Source: Microcosmobacter mediterraneus
Lineage (GTDB): Bacteria > Bacteroidota > Bacteroidia > Flavobacteriales > Flavobacteriaceae
Direction: 5' to 3'
NCBI RefSeq assembly: GCF_031846265.1
Contig: NZ_JAVRIA010000002.1
Coordinates: forward strand, 248,001 to 312,000
Length of the DNA: 64,000 nt
Part shown: in pieces, positions 34,974-43,431 of the stretch
Layout: each line of letters opens with the position of its first letter
Position numbering within the stretch: the first letter of the stretch is position 1
The notes under the pieces: generated by a model
Databases searched by the model: none
What the model saw: the letters and a program-made list of their open reading frames with translations, nothing else
What the model was told of the DNA's origin: nothing
Position numbers and translations under genes: made by a program

Positions 34974-35390
34974 ATGCCTGATAAAATTACAACACAATGG
35001 AAAGGAGGATTAACTTTTGAATCGGATAATCCAAGTGGTGAAATGGTAACTATGGATACCTCTATCGAAGGGCAAGATAAACGCTATGGACTGTCTCCTA
35101 AAGCCATGATGTTATCCTCTTTAGCTGGTTGTTCTGCTTTAGATGTCATTTCAATTTTAGATAAAATGAATATTACATTAGACGATTTTAAAATTGAAGT
35201 TTCTGGGGAATTAACAGATGAGCATCCAAGATACTACAAAACTGTTGCGGTCAATTATCACTTTTACGGCGAAAACTTAAATACTAAAAAATGTGAACGT
35301 GCTGTAAATTTATCCATAGACAAATATTGTGGAGTCATGGAAATGTTTAGGCAATTCTCTGAAGTAAAAACAGAACTATTTTTTCATTAG
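34974..35390 (+). CDS. OsmC/Ohr family protein
   Basis: 138 residues. The OsmC fold signature LSSLAGCSALDVISIL (Cys53) and the second catalytic cysteine Cys119 in DKYCGVMEMF give the pair typical of hydroperoxide-reducing OsmC/YhfA proteins. It is followed twelve bases later by recJ. Substrate likely organic hydroperoxides. Confidence 0.9.
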   Translation: MPDKITTQWKGGLTFESDNPSGEMVTMDTSIEGQDKRYGLSPKAMMLSSLAGCSALDVISILDKMNITLDDFKIEVSGELTDEHPRYYKTVAVNYHFYGENLNTKKCERAVNLSIDKYCGVMEMFRQFSEVKTELFFH

Positions 35391-35402
35391 AAATAAAGAA
35401 AA

Positions 35403-37097
35403 ATGAGATGGACGCTTAAACCAAAACCAGATCCGAAAAAAGTTGACCAATTAAAACAAAGTCTTAATGTAGATAACATCGTTGCTAGCTTGTTAGTGCA
35501 ACGTGGCATTGAAACATACGAGGCAGCAAAGACCTTTTTTAGACCAAGTTTTGATGATTTACACGATCCTTTTCTGATGAAGGATATGGACTTGGCAGTT
35601 GAGCGTATCGAAGCTGCGCTTCTTAAAAATGAAAATATTTTAGTTTATGGCGATTATGATGTTGATGGTACTACCTCTGTGGCTTTATTATCTTCATATC
35701 TAAAAACTAGAATAGATACTATTGCCACTTACATACCTGATCGCTATGAAGAAGGTTATGGTATTTCTTATCAAGGTATTGATTTTGCTGAAGACAATAA
35801 TTTTACGCTGATTATTGCTTTAGATTGTGGTATAAAAGCCATTGAAAAAATTGATTACGCCAAAGAAAAAGGTATCGATTTTATTATTTGCGATCATCAC
35901 AGACCAGGAGATACTATTCCTAATGCTGTTGCAGTTTTAGATCCAAAACGAGAGGATTGCAACTATCCGTTTAAAGAACTTTGTGGTTGTGGTGTTGGGT
36001 TTAAATTAATTTCTGCTTTAGCATCCAAACAAGGCCAATCGGTTGAAGATTTAGCAGAATATTTAGACTTAGTTGCTACAGCTATTGGTGCAGATATTGT
36101 TCCTATTATTGATGAAAACAGAGCATTAGCAAGTTTAGGGTTGGAAGTTATTAATACCAATCCCAGACCAGGTATGAAAGCCATAATCAAAGAAGTAAAT
36201 AAAGATGTGCTTTCTATCATCGATGTTGTTTTTATCATTGCACCACGAATTAATGCTGCAGGACGCATGAATCATGGAAACCATGCTGTAACATTATTAA
36301 CAGAAACCGATTTTAACCTTGCCGCAGAATACGCCATAGACATTGATCAGTATAACACAGAAAGAAGAGCAACTGATAAACGAATTACAGAAGAAGCCTT
36401 AAATTTAATTAAAGACGATAACGAACAAGACCGATTCACCACTGTTGTTTATGATGAATCTTGGCACAAAGGTGTTATTGGCATCGTAGCTTCAAGATTA
36501 ACAGAAACTTATTATAGACCAACCTTAGTATTTACAAAGAGTGGTGATAAATTAGCTGCATCTGCAAGATCAGTTAAAGGATTCGACGTTTATAATGCTC
36601 TTGAGGCTTGCTCAGAATATATTGAACAATTTGGAGGTCATAAATATGCAGCAGGACTCACTTTATTACCAGAAAATTACGAAGCGTTTAAAGCTAAATT
36701 TGAAGATGTAGTAAAAGAAACTATTGATCCCAAACTGTTAACGCCAGAATTAAAAATTGATTTAGAAATAGAGCTTAATCAAATTGATCATAGACTCTTT
36801 AGAATACTAAATCAATTTGCACCTTTCGGCCCTGGAAATATGACACCTGTTTTAATGACCGAAAATGTAAACGACACTGGTTATGGAAAATGCGTTGGTG
36901 AAGATAACGCTCATTTACGTTTAACTGCTACACAATCTTTTAACGATAATATAGTATGTATTGGGTTTGGCTTAGGAGATAAACATTCACTTATTAAAAA
37001 CAACAACCCATTTAAAATTGCCTATACCATTGATGAAAATCATTGGAACGGACAAACATCACTTCAATTAAAATTAAAAGACATAAAAGCATCATAA
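35403..37097 (+). CDS. recJ: Single-stranded-DNA-specific 5'-3' exonuclease RecJ
   Basis: 564 residues. DHH-phosphoesterase motifs DYDVDG (84-89) and DHH (164-166) are intact, then the DHHA1 part with FGGHKYAAG near 415. Works in RecFOR recombination and mismatch/base-excision repair. Start ATG at 35403 is followed by the usual MRWTLKPKPD. The MFS gene begins only five bases after its stop, so the two are probably cotranscribed. Confidence 0.96.
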   Translation: MRWTLKPKPDPKKVDQLKQSLNVDNIVASLLVQRGIETYEAAKTFFRPSFDDLHDPFLMKDMDLAVERIEAALLKNENILVYGDYDVDGTTSVALLSSYLKTRIDTIATYIPDRYEEGYGISYQGIDFAEDNNFTLIIALDCGIKAIEKIDYAKEKGIDFIICDHHRPGDTIPNAVAVLDPKREDCNYPFKELCGCGVGFKLISALASKQGQSVEDLAEYLDLVATAIGADIVPIIDENRALASLGLEVINTNPRPGMKAIIKEVNKDVLSIIDVVFIIAPRINAAGRMNHGNHAVTLLTETDFNLAAEYAIDIDQYNTERRATDKRITEEALNLIKDDNEQDRFTTVVYDESWHKGVIGIVASRLTETYYRPTLVFTKSGDKLAASARSVKGFDVYNALEACSEYIEQFGGHKYAAGLTLLPENYEAFKAKFEDVVKETIDPKLLTPELKIDLEIELNQIDHRLFRILNQFAPFGPGNMTPVLMTENVNDTGYGKCVGEDNAHLRLTATQSFNDNIVCIGFGLGDKHSLIKNNNPFKIAYTIDENHWNGQTSLQLKLKDIKAS

Positions 37098-37101
37098 CTA
37101 A

Positions 37102-38376
37102 ATGCCAAAAAACGATCCTTACGCAGCACTTAGAATTAAAGAATTTAATATTTTCTTAATCGTTAGGTTTGCTTTAATATTTGCTTGGTCTATGCAGTTT
37201 ATAGTGATTGAATGGCAAGTGTACGCTTTAACTAAAGACCCTTTATCCCTTGGAATTATTGGACTAATGGAAATAATCCCAGCATTAGGTATGGCGCTAT
37301 TTGCTGGGCACATTGTAGATCAGCGCGAAAAACGAAATTTACTAGCACAATGCATTGCAGCTTTTTCTTTAATTAGCTTTGGTTTGTTTTGGTTAACTAG
37401 AGATTCGGTTGAGGCATCTTTGTCTAAAAACACCATACTATATTCTATTTATGCTCTTGTTTTTTTTGGTGGGTTTTTACGTGCCTTTTTTAGTCCAACA
37501 GTATTTTCTTTAGTGGCTTTAATTGTTCCTAAGAAAATTTATCCAAATGCTGCAACTTGGAACAGCTCAACATGGCAAATGTCTCGTGTTCTTGGTGTTG
37601 GATTTGCTGGATTTAGTATAAGTTGGATCGGTGTTAATCTTTCACTTTGTATTGTTTTTGGCTTGGTAGTTTTAGCCTTTATTGTTCTTTTTCAAATTAC
37701 TAAAAAGCCTATCCTTAATCCTAAGATAGGAGAGCCCATTTTTCAAAGTCTAAAAGAGGGTGTGTCCTTTGTATTTAAAACTAAAGCGATTTTAGGTGCT
37801 TTAACTTTAGATATGGTTTCGGTATTGTTTGGTGGAGCAGTGGCCTTATTGGCTGTATTTGCTACAGATATTCTTAAAGTTGGGCCTCAAGGATTTGGGA
37901 TTTTAGTTGCAGCGCCTTCAGTTGGTGCTTTTTTAACCATGTTAGTAACCGCTTATCTACCTATAAGTAAAAACGCAGGACTAAAATTGCTAATTGCCAT
38001 TTTTGGATTTGGAATTTGCATTATTGTATTTGGGTTATCTACCTCCTTTTGGCTGTCTGTTAGTGCCTTGTTTTTTAGCGGTGTTACAGATGGTGTTTCT
38101 ATGGTTATTAGACAAACCATATTACAATTAAAAACACCAGACCATATGCGAGGTCGTGTGTCTTCTGTCAACTCTATGTTTGTTGGTTCCTCTAATGAAC
38201 TTGGTGCTTTTGAAAGTGGTTTAACCGCAAAACTTATGGGAACGGTTACTGCTGTGGTTTTTGGTGGATCTATGACTATACTAACTGTAATTACGACTGC
38301 TATAGTATCTCCAGGATTTAGACGATTAGATTTGAGAAAAGATGTTGAAGAACATGAAAAAGACGACAGCGCTTAA
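37102..38376 (+). CDS. MFS transporter
   Basis: 424 residues with twelve hydrophobic helices. Motif-A-like HIVDQREKRNLLAQC between helices 2 and 3 and a second-half helix with DMVSVLFGGAVALLAVFATD fit the Enterobactin-exporter EntS-like (DHA3) branch of efflux carriers. Substrate unknown. Its stop overlaps the convergent LpxH-like stop by four bases, so no terminator separates them. Confidence 0.88.
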   Translation: MPKNDPYAALRIKEFNIFLIVRFALIFAWSMQFIVIEWQVYALTKDPLSLGIIGLMEIIPALGMALFAGHIVDQREKRNLLAQCIAAFSLISFGLFWLTRDSVEASLSKNTILYSIYALVFFGGFLRAFFSPTVFSLVALIVPKKIYPNAATWNSSTWQMSRVLGVGFAGFSISWIGVNLSLCIVFGLVVLAFIVLFQITKKPILNPKIGEPIFQSLKEGVSFVFKTKAILGALTLDMVSVLFGGAVALLAVFATDILKVGPQGFGILVAAPSVGAFLTMLVTAYLPISKNAGLKLLIAIFGFGICIIVFGLSTSFWLSVSALFFSGVTDGVSMVIRQTILQLKTPDHMRGRVSSVNSMFVGSSNELGAFESGLTAKLMGTVTAVVFGGSMTILTVITTAIVSPGFRRLDLRKDVEEHEKDDSA

Positions 38377-39128
38377 TACGTTTTAAGCTCTAACTTTTTA
38401 CCATCAAAAATACCGTAAGTATAGTAACTGATCCAATCACCTAGATTAATATATTTTGAATTATGCCCTAAGTCGATATCTAAAGGTAAATGTCTATGCC
38501 CAAACACAAAATAGTCTCGATGCTGTTCTTCTAACTTTTTCCTACTATACTGCACTAGCCATTCATTATTTTCGCCAAGGAACTTAGCATCGTCATCACC
38601 TGAAATCAGCTTGTTCTTTACAGACATGTAATGTCCTATTCGCATACCAAAATCAGGATGAAGTAAACGTTTAAATAGCCATTTGCAAATAGGATTAGTA
38701 AATACCTTTTTCATGCGCTTGTAACCTTTATCTCCTGGGCCTAAACCATCGCCATGGCCTATGAAAAACGTTTTGTCATTAAAAGTAAATTCTTTGGGTT
38801 TGTGATAGACAGGAATTCCTAGTTCTTCTTCAAAATAACCATTCATCCATAAATCATGATTACCAACAAAATAATGAATTGGAATGCCTGAATCGCTTAT
38901 TTCGGCAAGCTTACCTAATGTTCTAGTAAAACCTTTAGGAACTACACGTTTGTATTCCATCCAAAAATCGAACAAATCGCCTAGAAGAAAAATGACTGCA
39001 GCATCCTTTTTAATCTCATCTAACCATGCTACAAATTTCTTTTCGCGAGGTAATGAGGCTTGCTTTGTTGGTGCGCCTAAATGGTTATCTGATGCGAAAT
39101 ATATTTTTTTTCCTTCAGGAATCTGCAT
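38373..39128 (-). CDS. UDP-2,3-diacylglucosamine diphosphatase-like metallophosphatase
   Basis: 251 residues of the calcineurin-like phosphoesterase fold: ASDNHLGA (14-16), GDLFDFW (50-56), GNHDLW near 90, FIGHGDGLG near 125 and VFGHRHLPL near 215. The pattern fits the LpxH/LpxH2 type that makes lipid X in lipid A biosynthesis, although Asp is replaced by Asn in the first DxH-like motif (DNH), as in other Bacteroidota members. Acts on the cytoplasmic side of the inner membrane. Confidence 0.82.
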   Translation of the reverse strand: MQIPEGKKIYFASDNHLGAPTKQASLPREKKFVAWLDEIKKDAAVIFLLGDLFDFWMEYKRVVPKGFTRTLGKLAEISDSGIPIHYFVGNHDLWMNGYFEEELGIPVYHKPKEFTFNDKTFFIGHGDGLGPGDKGYKRMKKVFTNPICKWLFKRLLHPDFGMRIGHYMSVKNKLISGDDDAKFLGENNEWLVQYSRKKLEEQHRDYFVFGHRHLPLDIDLGHNSKYINLGDWISYYTYGIFDGKKLELKTY

Positions 39129-39149
39129 GTGTAAATATAACGAGTTTTG

Positions 39150-39230
39150 CGTTAAGGATAGAGCGGTCTGTTTGAGCTCTTACATTTTTTTGTAAAGCGA
39201 GTAGCGATAGCCTGACCCTTGAGGTAACGC
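39150..39230. repeat. Structured dispersed element, GCGTTA...TAACGC
   Basis: Starts GCGTTAAGGATAGAGCGG and ends with the mirrored CCTTGAGGTAACGC; the centre holds TTACA-T6-TGTAA. It begins right after the queD stop on the minus strand and fills most of the queD-lpxH gap. Closely similar elements (GGGTCAGGCTATCGC...) recur in many Flavobacteriaceae genomes. Confidence 0.6.
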
Positions 39231-39231
39231 C

Positions 39232-39684
39232 TTAAGTATTATCTGAAGCATACCACTCTGCATAAGACGTTGCTGTTTCTTGGAGTTTGAGAGAGTACAA
39301 TTTTATATTGCTTGGTAGTCTTTGTTTTATCTTATCAGCAAAATCTACAACCATCATTTCGCTGGTTGGTTGGTAATTGACAAGCAGTACGTTATGACCT
39401 CTATCTTTTAATTCTTTAGCAAGTTCTACATGAGGTGTGTTTTTATTAAATACAGTTGCGTGATCAAAGACATCCACGATTTCTTCTTTAACGATTTTTT
39501 TTAAATCACTGAAATCTATAACCATACCAAATTTTACATGTGTGCTGTCTGAAATTGGTTGGCCTATCACAGTTACATCTAATCTGTAACTATGACCATG
39601 TACGTTTTTGCATTTACCATCGTAACCATAAAGTGCATGACCAGTCTCAAAGGAAAACTGTTTTGTAATTCTAATTTTACTCAT
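39232..39684 (-). CDS. queD: 6-carboxy-tetrahydropterin synthase / PTPS family
   Basis: 150 residues. Zinc ligands His16, His29 and His31 and catalytic Cys25 in FETGHALYGYDGKCKNVHG fit the QueD branch that converts dihydroneopterin triphosphate to 6-carboxytetrahydropterin for queuosine synthesis. The start ATG overlaps the stop of a 32-residue peptide gene by one base (TAATG). No other queuosine gene is in the window. Confidence 0.92.
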   Translation of the reverse strand: MSKIRITKQFSFETGHALYGYDGKCKNVHGHSYRLDVTVIGQPISDSTHVKFGMVIDFSDLKKIVKEEIVDVFDHATVFNKNTPHVELAKELKDRGHNVLLVNYQPTSEMMVVDFADKIKQRLPSNIKLYSLKLQETATSYAEWYASDNT

Positions 39685-39782
39685 TAACGACGTTTATTAC
39701 GATTGATAAAATATACAACGACGAGTGCAATTCCGAGAATAAGAAACAACCCTGACCCGCTTAAAAAAGACATTATATCCAT
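39684..39782 (-). CDS. 32-residue single-pass membrane peptide upstream of queD
   Basis: ATG at 39782, 32 codons, TAA at 39684-39686. Layout: MDIMSFLSGSG, one hydrophobic helix (LFLILGIALVVVYFI) and a basic tail NRNKRR, so the C-terminus is predicted cytoplasmic. The stop overlaps queD's ATG by one base, the same coupling used by other neighbours here, which argues that it is truly translated. Function unknown. Confidence 0.65.
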   Translation of the reverse strand: MDIMSFLSGSGLFLILGIALVVVYFINRNKRR

Positions 39783-39813
39783 AGTTTTTTACTTATACTA
39801 TTATGCGTCAAAG

Positions 39814-41148
39814 TTACTGCTTTTGTGAACTTTGCAAAAACAGTTTCTTGAATTTTAGATATAATGGTACACTCCGTGCAATCATCCAAAAGGTTATAGC
39901 TATAAATATACCTTGTAGTTTATAGTTGAAATAATCTAGCAAGAACACTACAGGAAGAAATACTAATAACGTGGATAATAATAATACATTTCTTAAATCT
40001 TCCATGCGTCCTAAGCCTTTAAATACACCATCAAAAATAAATGCTATTGCACAAATGGGTTGCATAAGTAGTACAATCCAGAATACTTCATAGAAATGAT
40101 CTAAAACTGCTTGCTCTTTGGTAAATAGTAGCCCAAAGTGATTATAAAATAGCACACCTATTATTGCTAGGATTATACCAACTACAATCCCTATTTTTAT
40201 TAGTCGCTTATTTAGTTTAACTAATGAAATATAGTCGTTTGCTCCATAAAGTTTACCTGATAAAATATTACCTGCACTAGAATAACCATCTATAAAAAAT
40301 GCGGCAAAAAACCATAAATTAATAGCAATAGTATACGCTGCTATATAAGATGTGCCATAACCTGTGGCGAGTCTGGTAGCAAAATACAATGTAATATTTA
40401 AGGCTAATGTTCTAATAAATAAATTTCCAATCATACTTAAGAATCGTGGTATCTCTGCATTAAAAGGAAGACTAAGTTTTAGCGATATAGATGTTTTTTT
40501 TACTAAATAATATGCTGAAAGTACTGCCATGAGTAATTGAGCTATAACACTTGCATAAGCTGCTCCTTTAATGTGCATTGCTGGTATTAGGTCTTCAATT
40601 CCGTAGACCAAAATAAAATCCAAAACTATATTTACTAATGCTCCAATTGATGCTATAATCATTGGGTAGAACGTGTTTTGTAATCCTCTAAACGTACCGA
40701 AAACAGCAATTACAAACAAGGTGAAAGGAAATCCGAAAACACGAATTCTGTAATAGTCTACAGAATACTCTAAAATAAGACCTGAGGCATTGTAAAGCTC
40801 AAATATTTGAGAGGCAAAAGGGTAAGTAATAGTAATTATCAACAGGCTAAATGCAGTAATAATAAAAATGGCTTGAGCTGGTAAATTTTTTACAGATTCT
40901 AAATTATCTGCTCCTAAATACTGAGAAATAATTGATGATATTGCGCTTCTAGTTTGTCCTAAAATCCAGATAAGCATAGATAAAAAGGTGCCAACAATAC
41001 CAACTGCTGCTAGAGATTCTACAGCGTTAAAATCCATATTACCTACAATAGCTGTATCTGTGATCGATAAGATTGGTTCTGAAATCCCTGAGATTAATGC
41101 AGGAATAGCAAGCTTGTTAATATGTTTAAATGAAATGGATGAATTCAC
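39814..41148 (-). CDS. MATE family multidrug/sodium antiporter
   Basis: 444 residues, twelve hydrophobic helices in two homologous halves. The first helix pair begins LAIPALISGISEPILSITD and the second half RLIKIGIVVGII follows a long cytoplasmic loop, the MatE pattern (DinF/NorM family). Exports cationic compounds with H+ or Na+. Overlaps the GNAT gene stop by four bases (ATGA). Confidence 0.9.
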   Translation of the reverse strand: MNSSISFKHINKLAIPALISGISEPILSITDTAIVGNMDFNAVESLAAVGIVGTFLSMLIWILGQTRSAISSIISQYLGADNLESVKNLPAQAIFIITAFSLLIITITYPFASQIFELYNASGLILEYSVDYYRIRVFGFPFTLFVIAVFGTFRGLQNTFYPMIIASIGALVNIVLDFILVYGIEDLIPAMHIKGAAYASVIAQLLMAVLSAYYLVKKTSISLKLSLPFNAEIPRFLSMIGNLFIRTLALNITLYFATRLATGYGTSYIAAYTIAINLWFFAAFFIDGYSSAGNILSGKLYGANDYISLVKLNKRLIKIGIVVGIILAIIGVLFYNHFGLLFTKEQAVLDHFYEVFWIVLLMQPICAIAFIFDGVFKGLGRMEDLRNVLLLSTLLVFLPVVFLLDYFNYKLQGIFIAITFWMIARSVPLYLKFKKLFLQSSQKQ

Positions 41149-41645
41149 AAGACTAACTCGTAACAGTGAAAAGGATGTTCACTTTGTTTTGGAAAATAAA
41201 TATCATCTAAACGCTCATATCCACGTTTCTCATAAAATTTTTGATTTCGGTTGTTCTGTGAAAACGTATCTAAACGAATTGAATTGATATTATGCTCTTT
41301 TGCATAAGTTTCGGCAAATTCCATAAGATGTTGTGCATACCCTTTTCCTTGTTGATTTGGATGAATACATAATCTATGAATATAAATATTATTATTGCTT
41401 TTGGTAAGCCATTGTATAGGCTCATATTCTTTATCCATAAAGGTTGAAATAACCACACAACCCATTAGGAGTTGATCTATTTCTAAAACATACAATTCTC
41501 TTCTTTCTACATCGTTTATAAATGCATCGCGATTAGGATAATACTCGTTCCATTGAAAGATGCCTTTAGCTTGCATGTGTTTGGCGCATGCTTTGGTTAT
41601 GAGCATAATAGTATTAATATCTTGTTTAGTCGCTTTTCTTATCAT
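41145..41645 (-). CDS. GNAT N-acetyltransferase
   Basis: 166 residues with MIRKATKQDINTIM, the strand LLMGCVVISTF, the acetyl-CoA pyrophosphate loop CIHPNQQGKGYAQHLMEFAE at about 107-126 and RNQKFYEKRGYE near 143. Substrate unknown. Its stop is overlapped by the MATE start (four bases), so the two are cotranscribed. Confidence 0.88.
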   Translation of the reverse strand: MIRKATKQDINTIMLITKACAKHMQAKGIFQWNEYYPNRDAFINDVERRELYVLEIDQLLMGCVVISTFMDKEYEPIQWLTKSNNNIYIHRLCIHPNQQGKGYAQHLMEFAETYAKEHNINSIRLDTFSQNNRNQKFYEKRGYERLDDIYFPKQSEHPFHCYELVL

Positions 41646-41655
41646 AGAGAATAAT

Positions 41656-41663
41656 TACCTTTG
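41656..41663 (+). promoter_or_regulatory. Candidate -7 promoter box for the UspA gene
   Basis: TACCTTTG on the plus strand, 39 bases before the ATG; a CTTT lies at the -33 position (41633-41636, 19-base spacer). Confidence 0.4.
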
Positions 41664-41702
41664 CTTAACATTTGACAAAATTAGGTTATTAATCTTTATA
41701 AG

Positions 41703-42497
41703 ATGAAAAATATAATAGTCCCTTTAGGATCCTCAGAGAATAGTAAAAACACATTACAATATGCTGTAGATTTTGCAAAAGAAATCAATGCTGTACTTTA
41801 TGTTTTAAACGCTTATTATATTCCTAAAACTGCTGGAACTATAATAAACGTTGATGATATTGTTGCGCGAGAACGTAAACAGTTTTTGGAGGACATGATA
41901 GAACGTATTGATACTAAAGGTGTAGACATAAAAATAATTGCTGCTAAAGGAGATGTTATAGATGCTGTAACTGCTGTTAATGACAAACTAGGTGTTGATC
42001 TTATTGTTGTTGGTCCAAGACCTAATGATTTGGGTGAGGAATTATTTTTAGGACGAACCTCTGGTGGTATTATAAAACAAACCGATATTCCGGTTTTAAT
42101 TGTACCTGAAAACTATGGCTTTAAACCTATAAAAAGAGTTTTAACTGCTATTAAATCTGGTGTAATTAAAAACTCAAATGCTTTAAAACCTTTATTATTT
42201 ATAATAAACAACATGCAAGCTAGAATGCATTTGCTACAAGTAAAAACACCTGATTTTTTACCCGAAGATTTAGAATTTTATAGTGATTTAGCTGCCATAA
42301 CTTCATCGTATAATAGCTCAGAAAATGCAACGCTATTTCAAGGTGTATTAGAACATTTAAACGCAAAAAATCCTGATTTAATTTGTGTGTTTAGACGTAA
42401 ACGTGGTTTCTTTAAAAAACTCTGGGAGCAGAATATTATTAAAAAAGTTGATTTTGAGAGCAGATTGCCTCTTTTGGTTTTAAAAGAAACAGAGTGA
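41703..42497 (+). CDS. Universal stress protein, UspA family
   Basis: 264 residues: one Usp domain at 1-140 starting MKNIIVPLGSSENSKNTLQYAVDFA and ending GRTSGGIIKQTDIPVLIVPE, whose spacing resembles the ATP-binding G-X2-G-X9-GS motif, followed by a second, diverged half. Cytoplasmic stress-response protein; exact role unknown. The tRNA-Ala gene lies 7 bases past its stop. Confidence 0.88.
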   Translation: MKNIIVPLGSSENSKNTLQYAVDFAKEINAVLYVLNAYYIPKTAGTIINVDDIVARERKQFLEDMIERIDTKGVDIKIIAAKGDVIDAVTAVNDKLGVDLIVVGPRPNDLGEELFLGRTSGGIIKQTDIPVLIVPENYGFKPIKRVLTAIKSGVIKNSNALKPLLFIINNMQARMHLLQVKTPDFLPEDLEFYSDLAAITSSYNSSENATLFQGVLEHLNAKNPDLICVFRRKRGFFKKLWEQNIIKKVDFESRLPLLVLKETE

Positions 42498-42504
42498 TTA
42501 ATTT

Positions 42505-42578
42505 GGGGATGTAGCTCAGCTGGCTAGAGCGCTTGACTGGCAGTCAAGAGGTCGTGGGTTCGAGTCCCATCTTCTCCA
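42505..42578 (+). tRNA. tRNA-Ala(GGC)
   Basis: 74-base cloverleaf: acceptor GGGGATG with CTTCTCC, D-arm GCTC/GAGC, anticodon stem CTTGA/TCAAG, loop CTGGCAG giving anticodon GGC (42539-42541), T-arm GTGGG-TTCGAGT-CCCAT, discriminator A. G3-U70, the alanine identity pair, is present; one U6-U67 mismatch lies in the acceptor stem. CCA is not encoded. Reads GCC and GCU codons. Confidence 0.95.
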
Positions 42579-42591
42579 CAAATGAGTATTG

Positions 42592-43431
42592 TTACATTAT
42601 AAACATAATGGATTGGTTGACTAAAAACTTTAATTCTTCAGACAACTTCTCTTTTTCCCAAGGATGTTTTGTGTTAAATACATGATCACATTTCTTAATA
42701 GGTTGCAGAACACTTTTAGGATTCCAAGCATGTAATTGTTCAGCTTCATTAAACTTCACTGAAGGATCATCTATACCATGAGCAATTAAATGAGGAATAG
42801 TAATTTTTTTACAGGCCTTTTCTATATCTAATCGCTCTTTATTCTGAATATAATCCTCATAAAATTGATAATAATGAGGCATTTGCTGTTTTGTTCTTCC
42901 ATTGACCACATACTTTACACCTTCAGTTTTCCATTGCTGAAGATTTCCTGCAGTGGCTGTTCTTTTACTAAAATCACAAACTCCAGCCCAAGTTATTAAA
43001 TGCGAAATTCTTGGGTCTTCTGCGGCTTTTATGGTTACAATTCCTCCTCCACGAGAATGACCAATTAATATAACTTTATTAACATCAATACTACGTTTAA
43101 AACTTTCGTTAGTGAAACAAAAATTCAATACATCATCTAGATCCTCGAGCTCTTTTGTGTAATTGTTATTCCCAAAGGCTTGTAAATCTGGAAAATCAAT
43201 AGGTTGATCTACTGTTCCTCCATTATGAGAAAAATTAAACTTCAAAAAGCAATAGCCATAAATAGCAAATGCTTTAGCAACTAAATCCCAAGCGCCCCAA
43301 TCTTTAAAGCCTTTATACCCATGACAAAAAATAATTAATGGTAATTTGTCTTTTGAATTTACATAGAACAAATCCCAAAGTATAGGCTTGTTATTGACTC
43401 TTTTTAAAACGTTATTTTTTGAAATAATCAT
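42592..43431 (-). CDS. Alpha/beta hydrolase
   Basis: 279 residues. Nucleophile elbow GHSRGGG with Ser126, oxyanion region FCHGYKGFKDWGAW near 35-48, acid Asp in HGIDDPSV near 225 and His in CDHVFNT near 257 complete the triad. Cytoplasmic (no signal). Substrate unknown. Overlaps the AddB-like gene stop by four bases. Confidence 0.85.
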   Translation of the reverse strand: MIISKNNVLKRVNNKPILWDLFYVNSKDKLPLIIFCHGYKGFKDWGAWDLVAKAFAIYGYCFLKFNFSHNGGTVDQPIDFPDLQAFGNNNYTKELEDLDDVLNFCFTNESFKRSIDVNKVILIGHSRGGGIVTIKAAEDPRISHLITWAGVCDFSKRTATAGNLQQWKTEGVKYVVNGRTKQQMPHYYQFYEDYIQNKERLDIEKACKKITIPHLIAHGIDDPSVKFNEAEQLHAWNPKSVLQPIKKCDHVFNTKHPWEKEKLSEELKFLVNQSIMFIM

